64,000 nt of DNA from CBDFKF01 sp965248765 (lineage in GTDB: Bacteria; Pseudomonadota; Alphaproteobacteria; VGEJ01), in NCBI GenBank assembly GCA_965248765.1, contig CBDFKF010000001.1, forward strand, positions 124,001 through 188,000, in the 5' to 3' direction. A program made the translations under genes and the position numbers. Within the stretch, counting starts at the first letter, position 1, and every line of letters begins with the position of its first letter. Below are positions 14,095 through 23,555 of the stretch, piece by piece. Below the pieces are notes generated by a model. That model was not told the DNA's origin, made no database searches, and was given only the letters and a program-made list of their open reading frames with translations.

Positions 14095-15507
14095 ATGGCT
14101 GATGACATCAAAGCGGTCTTGAAGACTATCAAGGATAATGAGGTCGCCTACGTCGACCTTCGCTTTAGCGATCCGCGCGGTACGTGGCAGCATTTGGCCA
14201 TGGCCGCCAACATGATCGACGAGGCGGCCTTCGCTGACGGAATCATGTTCGACGGCTCATCGATCGCCGGCTGGAAGTCGATCCATGAATCCGACATGGC
14301 GCTGATGCCCGATGCGACGACCGCTGTGATGGATCCCTTCTCGGCGCAGCCTTCGCTCATCCTGATTTGCGACGTGCACGAGCCCTCAACCGGCGAGGAA
14401 TACAGCCGCGACCCGCGATCCGCCGCCAAACGCGCTGAGGCCTACCTCAAGTACACCGGAATCGGCGACACCGCTTCCTTCGGGCCCGAGGCGGAGTTCT
14501 TTGTTTTCGATGACGTCCGTTTCAACGTCAGCGCGAACAACACCTCCTACTCAATTGACCAGGAAGAGGGCCCCTACAACGCCGGTCGCGAGTTCGATTC
14601 GGGTAACTACGGCCACCGTCCGAGCATCAAGGGTGGCTATTTCCCGGTACCGCCAGTCGATTCGATGAGCGACCTACGCGCCGAGATGTTGTCGGTGATG
14701 GCCGATATGGGGCTCACGATCGAGAAGCACCATCACGAGGTGGCGCCGAGTCAGAACGAGCTCGGCATCACCAGGGACAGCCTCGTGCGCACGGCCGATA
14801 ACCTGCACATCTACAAATACGTCGTCCAGAATGTCGCGCATTCCTATGGCAAGTCGGCGACGTTCATGCCCAAGCCCGTGATCGAGGACAACGGCTCGGG
14901 CATGCACGTCCACCAGTCGATCTGGAAAAACGGGAAGCCGCTGTTTGCCGGCAGCGCCTACGCCGATCTCTCCGAGATGGCGCTCTTTTACATCGGCGGC
15001 ATCATGCGCCACGCCAAGGCGATAAACGCCTTCACCAACCCAACCACCAACAGCTACAAACGATTGATCCCCGGGTTCGAAGCGCCGGTGCTCCTCGCCT
15101 ATTCAGCCCGGAACCGCTCAGCTTCGTGCCGCATCCCGTTCTCGGCGAGCCCGAGTGGTAAGCGGGTGGAGGTGCGTTTCCCCGATCCCACCGCCAACCC
15201 CTACCTCGGCTTTGCGGCGATGTTGATGGCTGGCATAGACGGCATCGAGAACAAGACCCATCCGGGCGATCCGATGGACAAAAATCTATACGATCTCCCG
15301 CCTGAGGAGCTCAAGGATGTGCCGACAGTATGCGGGAGTCTACGCGAGGCGTTGGAGTCGCTAGATCGCGACCGCGACTTCCTCAAAAAGGGCGACGTGC
15401 TGAGCGACGATCTGATCGACGGTTATCTCGAGCTCAAGTGGGAAGAAGTGCACAAGCTAGAGCACACCCCCCACCCGATCGAGTTCTCTATGTACTATTC
15501 GGCTTGA
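14095..15507 (+). CDS. glnA: Glutamine synthetase type I
   Basis: 470 residues, normal for GSI. It starts MADDIKAVLKTIKDNEVAYV, with the beta-grasp DLRFSDPRGTWQHL, the catalytic-domain signature FDGSSIAGW, metal-ligand segments GPEAEFFVFD, HHHEVAPSQNE and GSGMHVHQSIW, and the ATP-binding stretch NPTTNSYKRLIPGFEAPV. The adenylylation Tyr is in DKNLYDLPPEE, so activity is probably controlled by GlnE. Ligates ammonia to glutamate. Cotranscribed with glnB. RBS GAGGA about 10 bp before the ATG. Confidence 0.97.
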   Translation: MADDIKAVLKTIKDNEVAYVDLRFSDPRGTWQHLAMAANMIDEAAFADGIMFDGSSIAGWKSIHESDMALMPDATTAVMDPFSAQPSLILICDVHEPSTGEEYSRDPRSAAKRAEAYLKYTGIGDTASFGPEAEFFVFDDVRFNVSANNTSYSIDQEEGPYNAGREFDSGNYGHRPSIKGGYFPVPPVDSMSDLRAEMLSVMADMGLTIEKHHHEVAPSQNELGITRDSLVRTADNLHIYKYVVQNVAHSYGKSATFMPKPVIEDNGSGMHVHQSIWKNGKPLFAGSAYADLSEMALFYIGGIMRHAKAINAFTNPTTNSYKRLIPGFEAPVLLAYSARNRSASCRIPFSASPSGKRVEVRFPDPTANPYLGFAAMLMAGIDGIENKTHPGDPMDKNLYDLPPEELKDVPTVCGSLREALESLDRDRDFLKKGDVLSDDLIDGYLELKWEEVHKLEHTPHPIEFSMYYSA

Positions 15508-15637
15508 TCCGCTTCGGCGAGCAGGACATCGCCTGTCACCAGCGGCAGAGAAGTGAGCGTCAGGCGCGGTCGATCGCCGGGAATGCTTGTGTGACTTTGA
15601 TCACGATCGCGTCGGCGCTTCAAGCGGTCCAGCGACA

Positions 15638-16033
15638 TCAACCGCCCTGGTCGACAGGCCGGGGCCGCCTTTGATCGTCGACCGCGACATAGGTGAACAG
15701 GCCTTCGGTCACAGTGACTTCCTCGCCAAGCCGCTGGCGGCGGGCCACGGTCTCGACATCGACGGTCACCGACGTCCGCCCGACCCGCACCACTTTGGCA
15801 TGGCAACTCACCATATCGCCGATGAACACCGGCCGGTGGAACTTCATGCCCTCCACGGCGACCGTGACCACCCGCCCACCGGCCCGCTCCGCGGCGACCA
15901 CGCCACCCGCGATGTCCATTTGCGAAAGGATCCACCCGCCGAAAATATCCCCGCTCGCATTGGCATCACGCGGCAACGGCATTGTGCGGATCGCGGGTTC
16001 GGGCCGCTCGCTACTGGCCGTTTCGTCGACCAT
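15638..16033 (-). CDS. Acyl-CoA thioesterase, YciA-like hotdog protein
   Basis: 131 residues, single hotdog domain. The segment MPLPRDANASGDIFGGWILS with the NxxGDIFGG motif and catalytic Asp, and FHRPVFIGDMVSCHAKVVRV, are typical of YciA/BACH-type thioesterases that hydrolyse short to medium acyl-CoA. It ends in a Pro/Arg-rich tail. Convergent with glnA and divergent from parE (about 107 bp apart), so its promoter shares the region 16034-16140. The 130 bp between glnA and this gene hold no gene. Confidence 0.85.
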   Translation of the reverse strand: MVDETASSERPEPAIRTMPLPRDANASGDIFGGWILSQMDIAGGVVAAERAGGRVVTVAVEGMKFHRPVFIGDMVSCHAKVVRVGRTSVTVDVETVARRQRLGEEVTVTEGLFTYVAVDDQRRPRPVDQGG

Positions 16034-16140
16034 TAGATTACCATATCTAGTTGTTGCCTTCTTCAGTTATACCCTATAGTCCAGCGACCCACGTCAGTGC
16101 TTCGCTTCGCGTCCGTTTTGTGCGCCCCTGACTGCCCGGC

Positions 16141-18105
16141 ATGAGTGATCTTTTCGCGCACGCGCGCAAGCCCGCTAAGGACTACACAGCTGCTGACATC
16201 GAGGTCCTTGAGGGCCTCGAGCCAGTGCGGCGTCGGCCCGGCATGTTCATTGGCAGCACCGATGAGCGCGGGCTGCACCACCTCGCCGCCGAGGTCCTGG
16301 ACAACGCGATGGATGAGGTAGTCGCCGGCGCGGCGAGCCGTATCGAGATCGAGCTCACGGCTGATGGCGCCTTGACCGTGCGCGACAACGGTCGCGGCAT
16401 CCCCGTTGAACAGCACTCCAAGTTCAAGAACAGGTCCGCGCTCGAAGTGATCCTCACCACCTTGCATTCGGGCGGCAAGTTCAGCGCTAAGGTCTATCAG
16501 ACCGCGGGGGGGCTGCATGGCGTCGGGCTCTCGGTGGTGAACGCGCTGTCCGATTGGCTGGAGATCGAGGTCGCGCGCGAGAGCAAATTGTGGACCCAAC
16601 GCTACGAGAAGGGCATAGCCAAAACCAAGCTCAAATCCCGCTCGGTCTCCAATCGACGCGGTACGGCGATCCGCTTCCACCCTGATCCTGGCGTCTTCGG
16701 CAAAACGCTGGCTCTTAGGGCTGCCCCGCTCTACCGCATGGCCCGTTCGAAGGCTTTTCTGTTCGCCGGCGCCGAGGTTCGCTGGCGCTGCGATGCGGCG
16801 CTGCTCAAGGCTGGCGAAGCGGTGCCGGAGGCCGAGACCCTGCGTTTTCCCGGCGGCCTCGAGGAGTACTTGGCGGAGACGCTTGGCGACAACGCGACCG
16901 TTACACCAATGCCGTTCGCGGGGCGGGCTCGGATCAACGGCGACGATGGCCGTATGGAATGGGCGATAGCCTGGACCGCTGGCGGCGAGCCCAACGTTGC
17001 ATCCTACTGCAACACCGTGCCGACGCCGGCCGGCGGCACCCACGAGGCGGGTTTCCGGGCCGCGTTGACGAAAGGTCTCAAGGCCTACGGTGAACGCATT
17101 GGCAATCGCCGCGCCGTGCAGATCACCGCCGACGACGTCCTCGGCGGCGCCACCGGCCTGCTATCGCTGTTTATTCGCGAACCGCAGTTCCACGGCCAGA
17201 CCAAGGAAAAGCTGGGCAACCCGGAGGCTCAGCGCTTGGTCGACGGCGTCGTCCGTGACCATTTCGACCACTGGCTGGGCGGGGCGCCGAACCACGCCAG
17301 CGCCCTCCTCGGCGCGATTCTCGTGCGCGCTGAGGAGCGCCTGCGCCGCCGTGAGGAGAAGGAGGTGGCGCGGCGGAGCGCCACACGCAAGCTTCGTCTA
17401 CCTGGCAAACTTACCGATTGTACGCGCGCCGAATCCGCCGGTACCGAGCTGTTCCTGGTCGAGGGTGACTCAGCGGGAGGCTCAGCCAAGCAAGCCCGTG
17501 ATCGCGTGACGCAGGCAGTCCTCCCACTCCGCGGCAAGATCCTCAATGTCGTTAGCGCGGCTCGCGCTAAGGTTCGTGGCAACCAGGAACTCGCTGATCT
17601 CGTTCAGGCCCTGGGCTGTGGTACCGGTGATCTCTTCGCGGATAGCGATCTGCGGTACGAGAAGGTCATCATCATGACCGATGCCGATGTCGATGGCGCG
17701 CACATCGCGGCCCTCCTGATGAGTTACTTCTATCGCGAGATGCCCGGGCTCATCGCCAGCGGCCACCTCTACATTGCCCAACCGCCGCTCTACCGCCTGA
17801 GCCACGGGGGCACCGTCCTCTACGCGCGGGATGAGGCCCACAAGGCGGAACTGGTCGAAACCACCTTCGCCGGGTTAACCAACGTCGAGATTAGTCGCTT
17901 CAAAGGGCTGGGCGAGATGCCCTCCAGCCAGCTCCGCGAGACAACGATGCACCCGGCGACGCGTAAGCTCGCCCGTGTCGAGATCGCCGAGGGCGAGGAA
18001 CGTCGTGCTAGCGACAGAGTCGAGCAGTTGATGGGGCGCAAACCCGAGCTGCGCCTCGCCTTCATCCAGGAGCGCGCGAACTCGGTCGAGGACCTCGACG
18101 TCTAG
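16141..18105 (+). CDS. parE: DNA topoisomerase IV subunit B
   Basis: 654 residues. GHKL ATPase motifs: VLDNAMDEVVAGAA (Glu/Asn), DNGRGIPVEQH, and GGLHGVGLSVVNALS. The transducer domain follows, then the TOPRIM region with LFLVEGDSAGGSAKQARD, PLRGKILNV and the acidic MTDADVDGAHIAALL, and the C-terminal RFKGLGEM. I choose ParE over GyrB because of the length (no 160-residue insert) and the start DYTAADIEVLEGLEPVRRRP, which is typical of alphaproteobacterial ParE. It decatenates chromosomes together with ParC (not in the window). Confidence 0.95.
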   Translation: MSDLFAHARKPAKDYTAADIEVLEGLEPVRRRPGMFIGSTDERGLHHLAAEVLDNAMDEVVAGAASRIEIELTADGALTVRDNGRGIPVEQHSKFKNRSALEVILTTLHSGGKFSAKVYQTAGGLHGVGLSVVNALSDWLEIEVARESKLWTQRYEKGIAKTKLKSRSVSNRRGTAIRFHPDPGVFGKTLALRAAPLYRMARSKAFLFAGAEVRWRCDAALLKAGEAVPEAETLRFPGGLEEYLAETLGDNATVTPMPFAGRARINGDDGRMEWAIAWTAGGEPNVASYCNTVPTPAGGTHEAGFRAALTKGLKAYGERIGNRRAVQITADDVLGGATGLLSLFIREPQFHGQTKEKLGNPEAQRLVDGVVRDHFDHWLGGAPNHASALLGAILVRAEERLRRREEKEVARRSATRKLRLPGKLTDCTRAESAGTELFLVEGDSAGGSAKQARDRVTQAVLPLRGKILNVVSAARAKVRGNQELADLVQALGCGTGDLFADSDLRYEKVIIMTDADVDGAHIAALLMSYFYREMPGLIASGHLYIAQPPLYRLSHGGTVLYARDEAHKAELVETTFAGLTNVEISRFKGLGEMPSSQLRETTMHPATRKLARVEIAEGEERRASDRVEQLMGRKPELRLAFIQERANSVEDLDV

Positions 18106-18204
18106 GGCACGCGCTAGGGGCAAGCTGGTTCGACCTCACGCTGGTAACATGGCACACTAACTCCGCGCGCGCGGGGGCGTGGGCGAGGCTTTTGGGGAAG
18201 CCGC

Positions 18205-18768
18205 ATGAAACGAGCCGTGCTCTGTCTCGCTGGACTTATCCTCCTCGAAGCCTGTGCTGGCGACCCGCTGAACGTCTTCGCGCCGCCCGATCGCGAATCT
18301 CGCAGCCCGTTCTATGCGCCCCACCTCGTCCAATACGTGGCGCGCGAGGGCACTTTTCCGGTGGTCATCCACGGCAACCCGCTGGCGGTACCCAAGGCGC
18401 ACGCGGATGCGGCCATCGCCGAGCACCTGCGCCTTCCGGCATGGACGAGCGGTGCGCGCTTCGTCACAGTGGCCGACCAAGTCAGTCGCCAGAGTCTGCG
18501 CCTGGTAGTGATCTTCGATCCAGCCGGAAGGCGCCTCCGCGGCAACAGCGCGTGCGCCGCACCATCAACGATTCCGATGGCGCCGACCGGCAAAACGATC
18601 GCGATGCTAGCGCTGTTCTGCAACGCCAACGAGGCCCTCAGCGAGGCCCTGGCGATCGGCCCCACCCCGCGAGACGCCGCGGATCCTCGCTTGCAGGATG
18701 TTCTCGATCGCGTCACACGCGTGGTCTTCGCGTACGACTACCCAAATCGTCCTCGTGGCGCCCGTTAG
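18205..18768 (+). CDS. Putative lipoprotein, paralogue of the next gene
   Basis: 187 residues with a lipoprotein signal (MKRAVLCLAGLILLEAC), so it is probably anchored in the outer membrane. The mature part includes YAPHLVQYVAREGTFPVVIH, GNPLA and then AIAEHLRLPAW...ARFVTV. The next gene has the same plan (SLVQYTAAPGEVTVQIHGKA; AIAEKLRMPAW...ARFTTL), so the two are tandem paralogues of about 35-40% identity by eye. No named family recognised. Good RBS (GGGGAAG) before the ATG. Conserved hydrophilic core suggests a periplasmic binding or structural role; function unknown. Confidence 0.75.
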   Translation: MKRAVLCLAGLILLEACAGDPLNVFAPPDRESRSPFYAPHLVQYVAREGTFPVVIHGNPLAVPKAHADAAIAEHLRLPAWTSGARFVTVADQVSRQSLRLVVIFDPAGRRLRGNSACAAPSTIPMAPTGKTIAMLALFCNANEALSEALAIGPTPRDAADPRLQDVLDRVTRVVFAYDYPNRPRGAR

Positions 18769-18868
18769 CGGCTACAACCCGGAAATGTGTGATTTCTTAG
18801 CAGTTTAGGGCATTTGCGCCTTGCCCAATGCGGGCATGTGCACAATATTGGGGCTAAGGAAAACAGAA

Positions 18869-19456
18869 ATGGTGACGGCTATGACCCGTTCTGCGGTGGC
18901 CGTCGCGCTAGCTGCTGGCCTCGGGCTCGCGGCATGTACGACGACAAACAGTATTTGGATCACGGACGTTTATCAGGAACTGCCCTACAGCAAGAGCCTC
19001 GTGCAGTACACGGCCGCGCCCGGCGAGGTAACGGTGCAGATCCACGGCAAAGCCTTCGCTGGGCAGCTGCCAGGTGACGATGAGGCCATCGCCGAGAAAC
19101 TTAGGATGCCTGCTTGGGTCGCGCCGGCCCGCTTTACCACGCTCCCGAGCGATGTTGCGCGGCGTAGCCAGCGCATCGTGCTGGCGTTCAACCCCGCGGC
19201 GCGGGGCCCCGTAAGCTATCGCCTGTGCGACGACCCCGAAACGGTCGAATATGCGCCGGTTGGCGCCCGCACGCGACTTGAAGCGGCGTTCTGCTCAGGC
19301 GGACGGATGGTGGCGAACGCCATTGGCGAGACCGCCGCTTTATCGGGTGTGGACGATCCGCAGCTTGCTGTGCTGACCAGGCAGCTCATGGTGAACCTTC
19401 TACCGTTCCGTAACCCATTCAAGCCGAATCCAGCGTGTCCGGACGGGGCGTGCTGA
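18869..19456 (+). CDS. Putative lipoprotein, paralogue of the previous gene
   Basis: 195 residues from the ATG at 18869, which has AAGGA 8 bp upstream; an earlier ATG at 18821 and a later one at 18881 are possible. The signal AVAVALAAGLGLAAC has a good lipobox (LAAC). The mature domain repeats the plan of the upstream lipoprotein: a beta-strand-like VTVQIHGKAF, AIAEKLRMPAWVAPARFTTL, then a hydrophilic part with paired Cys (YRLCDDPETV, EAAFCSGGR) and a Cys-containing tail (PACPDGAC). The 100-bp gap between the paralogues has no gene. Function unknown. Confidence 0.75.
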   Translation: MVTAMTRSAVAVALAAGLGLAACTTTNSIWITDVYQELPYSKSLVQYTAAPGEVTVQIHGKAFAGQLPGDDEAIAEKLRMPAWVAPARFTTLPSDVARRSQRIVLAFNPAARGPVSYRLCDDPETVEYAPVGARTRLEAAFCSGGRMVANAIGETAALSGVDDPQLAVLTRQLMVNLLPFRNPFKPNPACPDGAC

Positions 19457-19596
19457 CGAGATGTGCTAATCTGATCCCACGGCAGGCGCGCCCGCATGCG
19501 GGCCGCGGCTGTTTTGGCGGAGCGCCGTGCGGCCCAAAATGCGCCTTGCAACCACCGCGTACGCGGCGAAACGAAACCCCACAAAGATAGAAAAGT

Positions 19597-21054
19597 ATGC
19601 CATTTGAACAACTGGGGCTAAGCCCCGAAGTCCTTCGCGCGATCGCCGATTCCGGCTATGCCGAGCCGACCCCGATCCAGGCACGCGCCATTCCCGTCAT
19701 ACTCCAAGGCCGCGATTTGCTTGGTTCGGCGCAGACAGGGACCGGCAAGACCGCTTCCTTCACGTGGCCGATGATCGATATCCTCGCGACCGGCCGGGTG
19801 CGGGCCCGCATGCCGCGCTCACTGATCCTCGAGCCCACGCGCGAGCTCGCCGCCCAGGTCGCCGAGAACTTCGACGCGTACGGCAAGTATTCGAAACTCA
19901 CAAAGGCGCTGCTCGTCGGCGGCGAGTCCTTTACCGAGCAGGACCAGAAGATCGACCGCGGCGTGGATGTCCTTATCGCCACGCCGGGCCGCCTACTCGA
20001 TCACGTCGAACGCGGCAAGCTGATGCTGACCGGCGTGAGTATACTGGTGATCGACGAGGCCGATCGCATGCTGGACATGGGCTTCATCCCCGATGTCGAG
20101 CGCATCGTTCAGCTGACGCCGTCGCGGCGCCAGACCATGCTGTTCTCGGCGACCCTTTTCCCCGAGATCCGGCGCTTCGCCGCCGCCTTCTTGAACGATC
20201 CGAAGGAGATCAGCGTCGCACCGCCCGCGTCGACGGTCGATCGGGTCAGCCAGGGCCTGGCGATCGTACGCGAGGACGACAAGCGTGAGGCCCTGCGCCG
20301 CTTGCTGCGCCAGAAGGGAATCGACAGCGCCATTATCTTCAGCAACCGCAAGCGTCATGTCGATATCTTGACGGCATCACTACGCAAACACGGATTCGAG
20401 GCGAGCGGCCTGCACGGCGACATGAACCAGGCGATAAGAACGGCGACGCTTGAGCGCTTCCGCGGCGGTGAGATCAAACTGTTGGTGGCAAGCGATGTAG
20501 CGGCGCGCGGTCTCGACATCGAAGCACTGCCGCACGTCATCAACTTCGACGTGCCGATCCATGCAGAAGACTATGTACACCGGATCGGCCGCACGGCCCG
20601 CGCCGGCATGGACGGTGCTGCCTATACGATCGCGACGCCAGAGGAAGCGCCTTTCGTCGAGGCCATCATTAAGCTCACTGGTGAAGAAATTCCGCGCGTA
20701 TTGGTCGAGGGGATGGACAATCTGGAGCTCGACCACGACGAGGGACGTCGGCGCCGCGGCCGTGGCGCCCGTCGCGGAGCAGAGCGCAAGCGCCCTGCAA
20801 AGCGCACCCCGGCGACCAAGTCACCGCCACCAGAACGCGACGCCGAGGCTACCGCGGAGCCGGCGCCGGTCGCAGCAATCACCGTTGAGTCAGCTGAAGC
20901 GTTGCCGGAGAGTAACGGCGGCACGGTCGTCGCGGTTCGCTCTCGTGCCAAGTCGGCCGATCGGCGGCGTCAAGGCGCGACGTGGGATTCCAACAGCCCT
21001 GTGCCCGCTTTCCTCCTCAAGCCGGCTGCCGCCGGTCGCCGACCTAAGACCTAG
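19597..21054 (+). CDS. DEAD-box ATP-dependent RNA helicase, RhlE-like
   Basis: 485 residues. All helicase motifs are visible in order: Q motif (YAEPTPIQARAIP), Walker A AQTGTGKT, PTRELAAQ, TPGRLLDH, DEAD in LVIDEADRMLDMGF, SAT, then domain 2 with HGDMNQ, ARGLDIE and HRIGRTARAG. The C-terminal 110 residues are low-complexity, rich in Arg, Lys, Pro and Ala (RRRRGRGARRGAERKR), typical of RNA-binding tails in RhlE-type helicases of alphaproteobacteria. Probably acts in ribosome assembly or RNA decay at low temperature. Stands alone between the lipoproteins and the convergent monooxygenase gene. Confidence 0.93.
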   Translation: MPFEQLGLSPEVLRAIADSGYAEPTPIQARAIPVILQGRDLLGSAQTGTGKTASFTWPMIDILATGRVRARMPRSLILEPTRELAAQVAENFDAYGKYSKLTKALLVGGESFTEQDQKIDRGVDVLIATPGRLLDHVERGKLMLTGVSILVIDEADRMLDMGFIPDVERIVQLTPSRRQTMLFSATLFPEIRRFAAAFLNDPKEISVAPPASTVDRVSQGLAIVREDDKREALRRLLRQKGIDSAIIFSNRKRHVDILTASLRKHGFEASGLHGDMNQAIRTATLERFRGGEIKLLVASDVAARGLDIEALPHVINFDVPIHAEDYVHRIGRTARAGMDGAAYTIATPEEAPFVEAIIKLTGEEIPRVLVEGMDNLELDHDEGRRRRGRGARRGAERKRPAKRTPATKSPPPERDAEATAEPAPVAAITVESAEALPESNGGTVVAVRSRAKSADRRRQGATWDSNSPVPAFLLKPAAAGRRPKT

Positions 21055-21068
21055 GTTCTGAAGCCGGG

Positions 21069-22175
21069 CTATTGGGCGGCCGTCCGCGTGCCAATCGCGG
21101 CACGAAGCCTCGGCATCACCTCGTGGGCCATCAGCGCCATTGAGTTGCGAGTTCGCGCGCAATCGTCGTATTCGAGCCCGGCGATAATGAGCGTTCCGAA
21201 GTCGCCGATCTCCTCGCGCAGGGCCAAGAGCTTCTCCACCACGGTGTCCGGCCCACCGCAGATAAGATTGTCCTCCCGGTAGTCGTCGCGCGAGAAGTCC
21301 GCTGGGTCGGCATCCGGATTGGGCATTGCGACGTTCAGGATACCGCCGTCGGACAACAACCCGTGCATATGGGCGTAGTAGTACTGGAAGAGATTCTTCT
21401 CCCCTGTGACATACGCCTCGGCCTCACGGTCGCTGTCGGCAACGAAGACGGTCCGTCCCACCCGCCAGATTTCGCGATCGGCGACGTGCCCGGCTTCCTC
21501 GCAGCCCTCCGCGTACTTCTGCCACTGGCTAGCTGCGCTGTAGGTCGGAATGAGGTTCGACGAGATCGGGATCCAGCCGCGCTGACCGGCGATCTTCATC
21601 GTGCCTGAATAGGGACTCATCGCCGGCAGGGCGATCGGCGGATGCGGCTTTTGATAGGGCTTCACCGTCACGCCCACCCCGAACTCCTCAAGCACCATGT
21701 CGGTCAACTTGAAGTTCCAGAACTTACCCTCGAAGATGAACGGAGCGTCCATCGTCCATAGCTTGAGGATGACGTCGATCGACTCCATCATCATCGCGCC
21801 GCGGACCTTGGGATCGGTGGCGCCGAACATCTCAAGGTCGCTGCCCAGGCCGCCAGGGCCGATGCCGAACAGCAGGCGGCCTTCGCTGATGTGGTCGAGG
21901 TAGCCGATGTGAGCCGCTACCTGCGCCGGGTGGCATTGGGGAAGATTGACCACCCCGGTCCCGAGCTTCATGTGCTTGGTCCTTGCAAGCAGATTGGCGA
22001 TGAAGATCATCGGTGCCGGTACAGGCTCCGAGCTCGCCGTGTAGTGCTCGCCGATCCAGAACTCGTCGAACCCCAGCTCATCGCAATAAGCCGCGATCTC
22101 GACGTCCTCCAACAATACTTCGTGGTTATCCCGTGCAGGATCGTGCAGGGACATCATGAACATGCCGAGGCGCAT
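21069..22175 (-). CDS. LLM-class flavin-dependent monooxygenase
   Basis: 368 residues from the ATG at 22175 with the RBS GGGAGGAC. Luciferase-like TIM barrel: MRLGMFMMSLHDPARDNHEV, FDEFWIGEHYTASSEPVPAP, KLGTGVVNLPQCHPAQVAAH, FGIGPGGLGSDLEMFG, and KPYQKPHPPIALPAMSP. This pattern is that of FMN-dependent monooxygenases oxidising hydrophobic substrates (limonene/alkane type); the substrate is not readable. The related gene at 39941-41068 is a clear paralogue. It follows the next LLM gene after 10 bp in the same direction, so the two are cotranscribed and may act on one pathway. Confidence 0.85.
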   Translation of the reverse strand: MRLGMFMMSLHDPARDNHEVLLEDVEIAAYCDELGFDEFWIGEHYTASSEPVPAPMIFIANLLARTKHMKLGTGVVNLPQCHPAQVAAHIGYLDHISEGRLLFGIGPGGLGSDLEMFGATDPKVRGAMMMESIDVILKLWTMDAPFIFEGKFWNFKLTDMVLEEFGVGVTVKPYQKPHPPIALPAMSPYSGTMKIAGQRGWIPISSNLIPTYSAASQWQKYAEGCEEAGHVADREIWRVGRTVFVADSDREAEAYVTGEKNLFQYYYAHMHGLLSDGGILNVAMPNPDADPADFSRDDYREDNLICGGPDTVVEKLLALREEIGDFGTLIIAGLEYDDCARTRNSMALMAHEVMPRLRAAIGTRTAAQ

Positions 22176-22185
22176 GGCGTCCTCC

Positions 22186-23289
22186 CTATTCGGCGGCGGC
22201 GGCGAAGGCGCCCGAGAACCTGGGCGCCACCTCGCGGGCGAACCGCTCCATCGACCGCCGCCGACTGTCGGTCGGTCGGTCGGGCTGTGCGGTGTTGATG
22301 GCAACTTGGGTAATGCCGATGTCTAGGTAGCGCTGCACCTGCGCCGCCACCTGATCAGGCGTACCAACCAACTGGTTCTCGATAAAAGGCGGCAGGTTGG
22401 CCGGATCAGCCATCGCCTCCATCCGCCGCATTTGTTCGACGTTTCGCTCGTACGTCGGCACGTCCTTCCACGGATTGGCGTGGGTCTCGTAGTGTTCAAT
22501 CACGGCTCGGAAGAAGGCGACAAGATACGTCGTCGCCTCCTCGCGTGCCTCTTCTTCGCTATCAGCGATGAAGCAATGGATCCACAACGGGATGTTGGCG
22601 TCGGCATTCCCGCCTTTTGCCGCCGTAATCACCTTCCACACTTTGATCGCCTCGACGTTTTGCTGGAACGGCGAGGCGGAGGTGCAGAGCAGAAGGAGGC
22701 CCATCTCTGCCATGCGCTCAGCGGTTCCTGGGTTGTTGCACCCCCCGTACATGTGAATGCGATCACGCGCCGGCCCCGGCCGCAACGTCACCTCCCGTGG
22801 GATCGTGAAGTGTTTGCCCTCGTAGCGAAACGGCTCGCCACTCAAGAGGCCTGCGGTAACCTCGTAGCCCTCCTGGAACAGCTCGCGGGAGTGCGCCATG
22901 TCGATGTTGCGGGCATCGTACTCGATCTTGGCGACACCGCGCCCAAGGCCCAGGTGCACGTCGGCGTCGGTCATGAGACTCAGCATGGCCACTTCTTCGG
23001 CGAACCTGACGGGCTCGTACCACGGCAGCACGATGACCGCCGTCCCGAGACCAAGCCCAGGACACGCGGCTGCCACATGGCTCAGGAAAAACAGCGGGCT
23101 CGGTGAAGGGTAGTAGTCGGTGAAGTGGTGCTCCAGCGCCCACACGCTGCCGAAGCCGAGTGACTGCCCAAAGCGGCAGTCGTCCAAGACCTCGCCGTAA
23201 CGCTGCTTGTCGCCGGCAGCGCCCTCGCGATCGGCCGGCATGACCGGCCCAACAGTGAATCCAAACGCGACGTCGTTCGTCTCGGCCAT
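22186..23289 (-). CDS. LLM-class flavin-dependent oxidoreductase
   Basis: 367 residues from the ATG at 23289 (TAGGAGGTCAGCG before it). A second luciferase-like protein of another subgroup: LDDCRFGQSLGFGSVWALEH, HFTDYYPSPSPLFFLSHVAA, GTAVIVLPWYEPVRFAEEVA and GLGRGVAKIEYDARNIDM. GTPDQVAAQVQRYLDIGI near the C-terminus is typical for the family. First gene of the two-gene operon with 21069-22175. Divergent from the carboxymuconolactone-decarboxylase-family gene at 23556; a shared aromatic or terpenoid catabolic role is plausible but inferred. Confidence 0.85.
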   Translation of the reverse strand: MAETNDVAFGFTVGPVMPADREGAAGDKQRYGEVLDDCRFGQSLGFGSVWALEHHFTDYYPSPSPLFFLSHVAAACPGLGLGTAVIVLPWYEPVRFAEEVAMLSLMTDADVHLGLGRGVAKIEYDARNIDMAHSRELFQEGYEVTAGLLSGEPFRYEGKHFTIPREVTLRPGPARDRIHMYGGCNNPGTAERMAEMGLLLLCTSASPFQQNVEAIKVWKVITAAKGGNADANIPLWIHCFIADSEEEAREEATTYLVAFFRAVIEHYETHANPWKDVPTYERNVEQMRRMEAMADPANLPPFIENQLVGTPDQVAAQVQRYLDIGITQVAINTAQPDRPTDSRRRSMERFAREVAPRFSGAFAAAAE

Positions 23290-23555
23290 CGCTGACCTCC
23301 TAGCCCGAATCGCCCGCACCCTTGAGCTTGCACCCATGTTGTGGGCGCAGGCCCCCGGCGGTCAACCGCTTGGATTGCATGGCGCCCATGTCGCAGCCGT
23401 ATCCGGTGCGGTGCCGGTCATCCCCCATTGTGGTCCAACCAGGGAGAAGAAGAAGGCCGGTTGAAGTTGACGATGCCGAGACACAGACGCCAGACTGGCG
23501 CGGCGCCGCCGACCGGCGGCGTTCGACGTGGGGGCAACTCAGGGATGGTGCTGGG

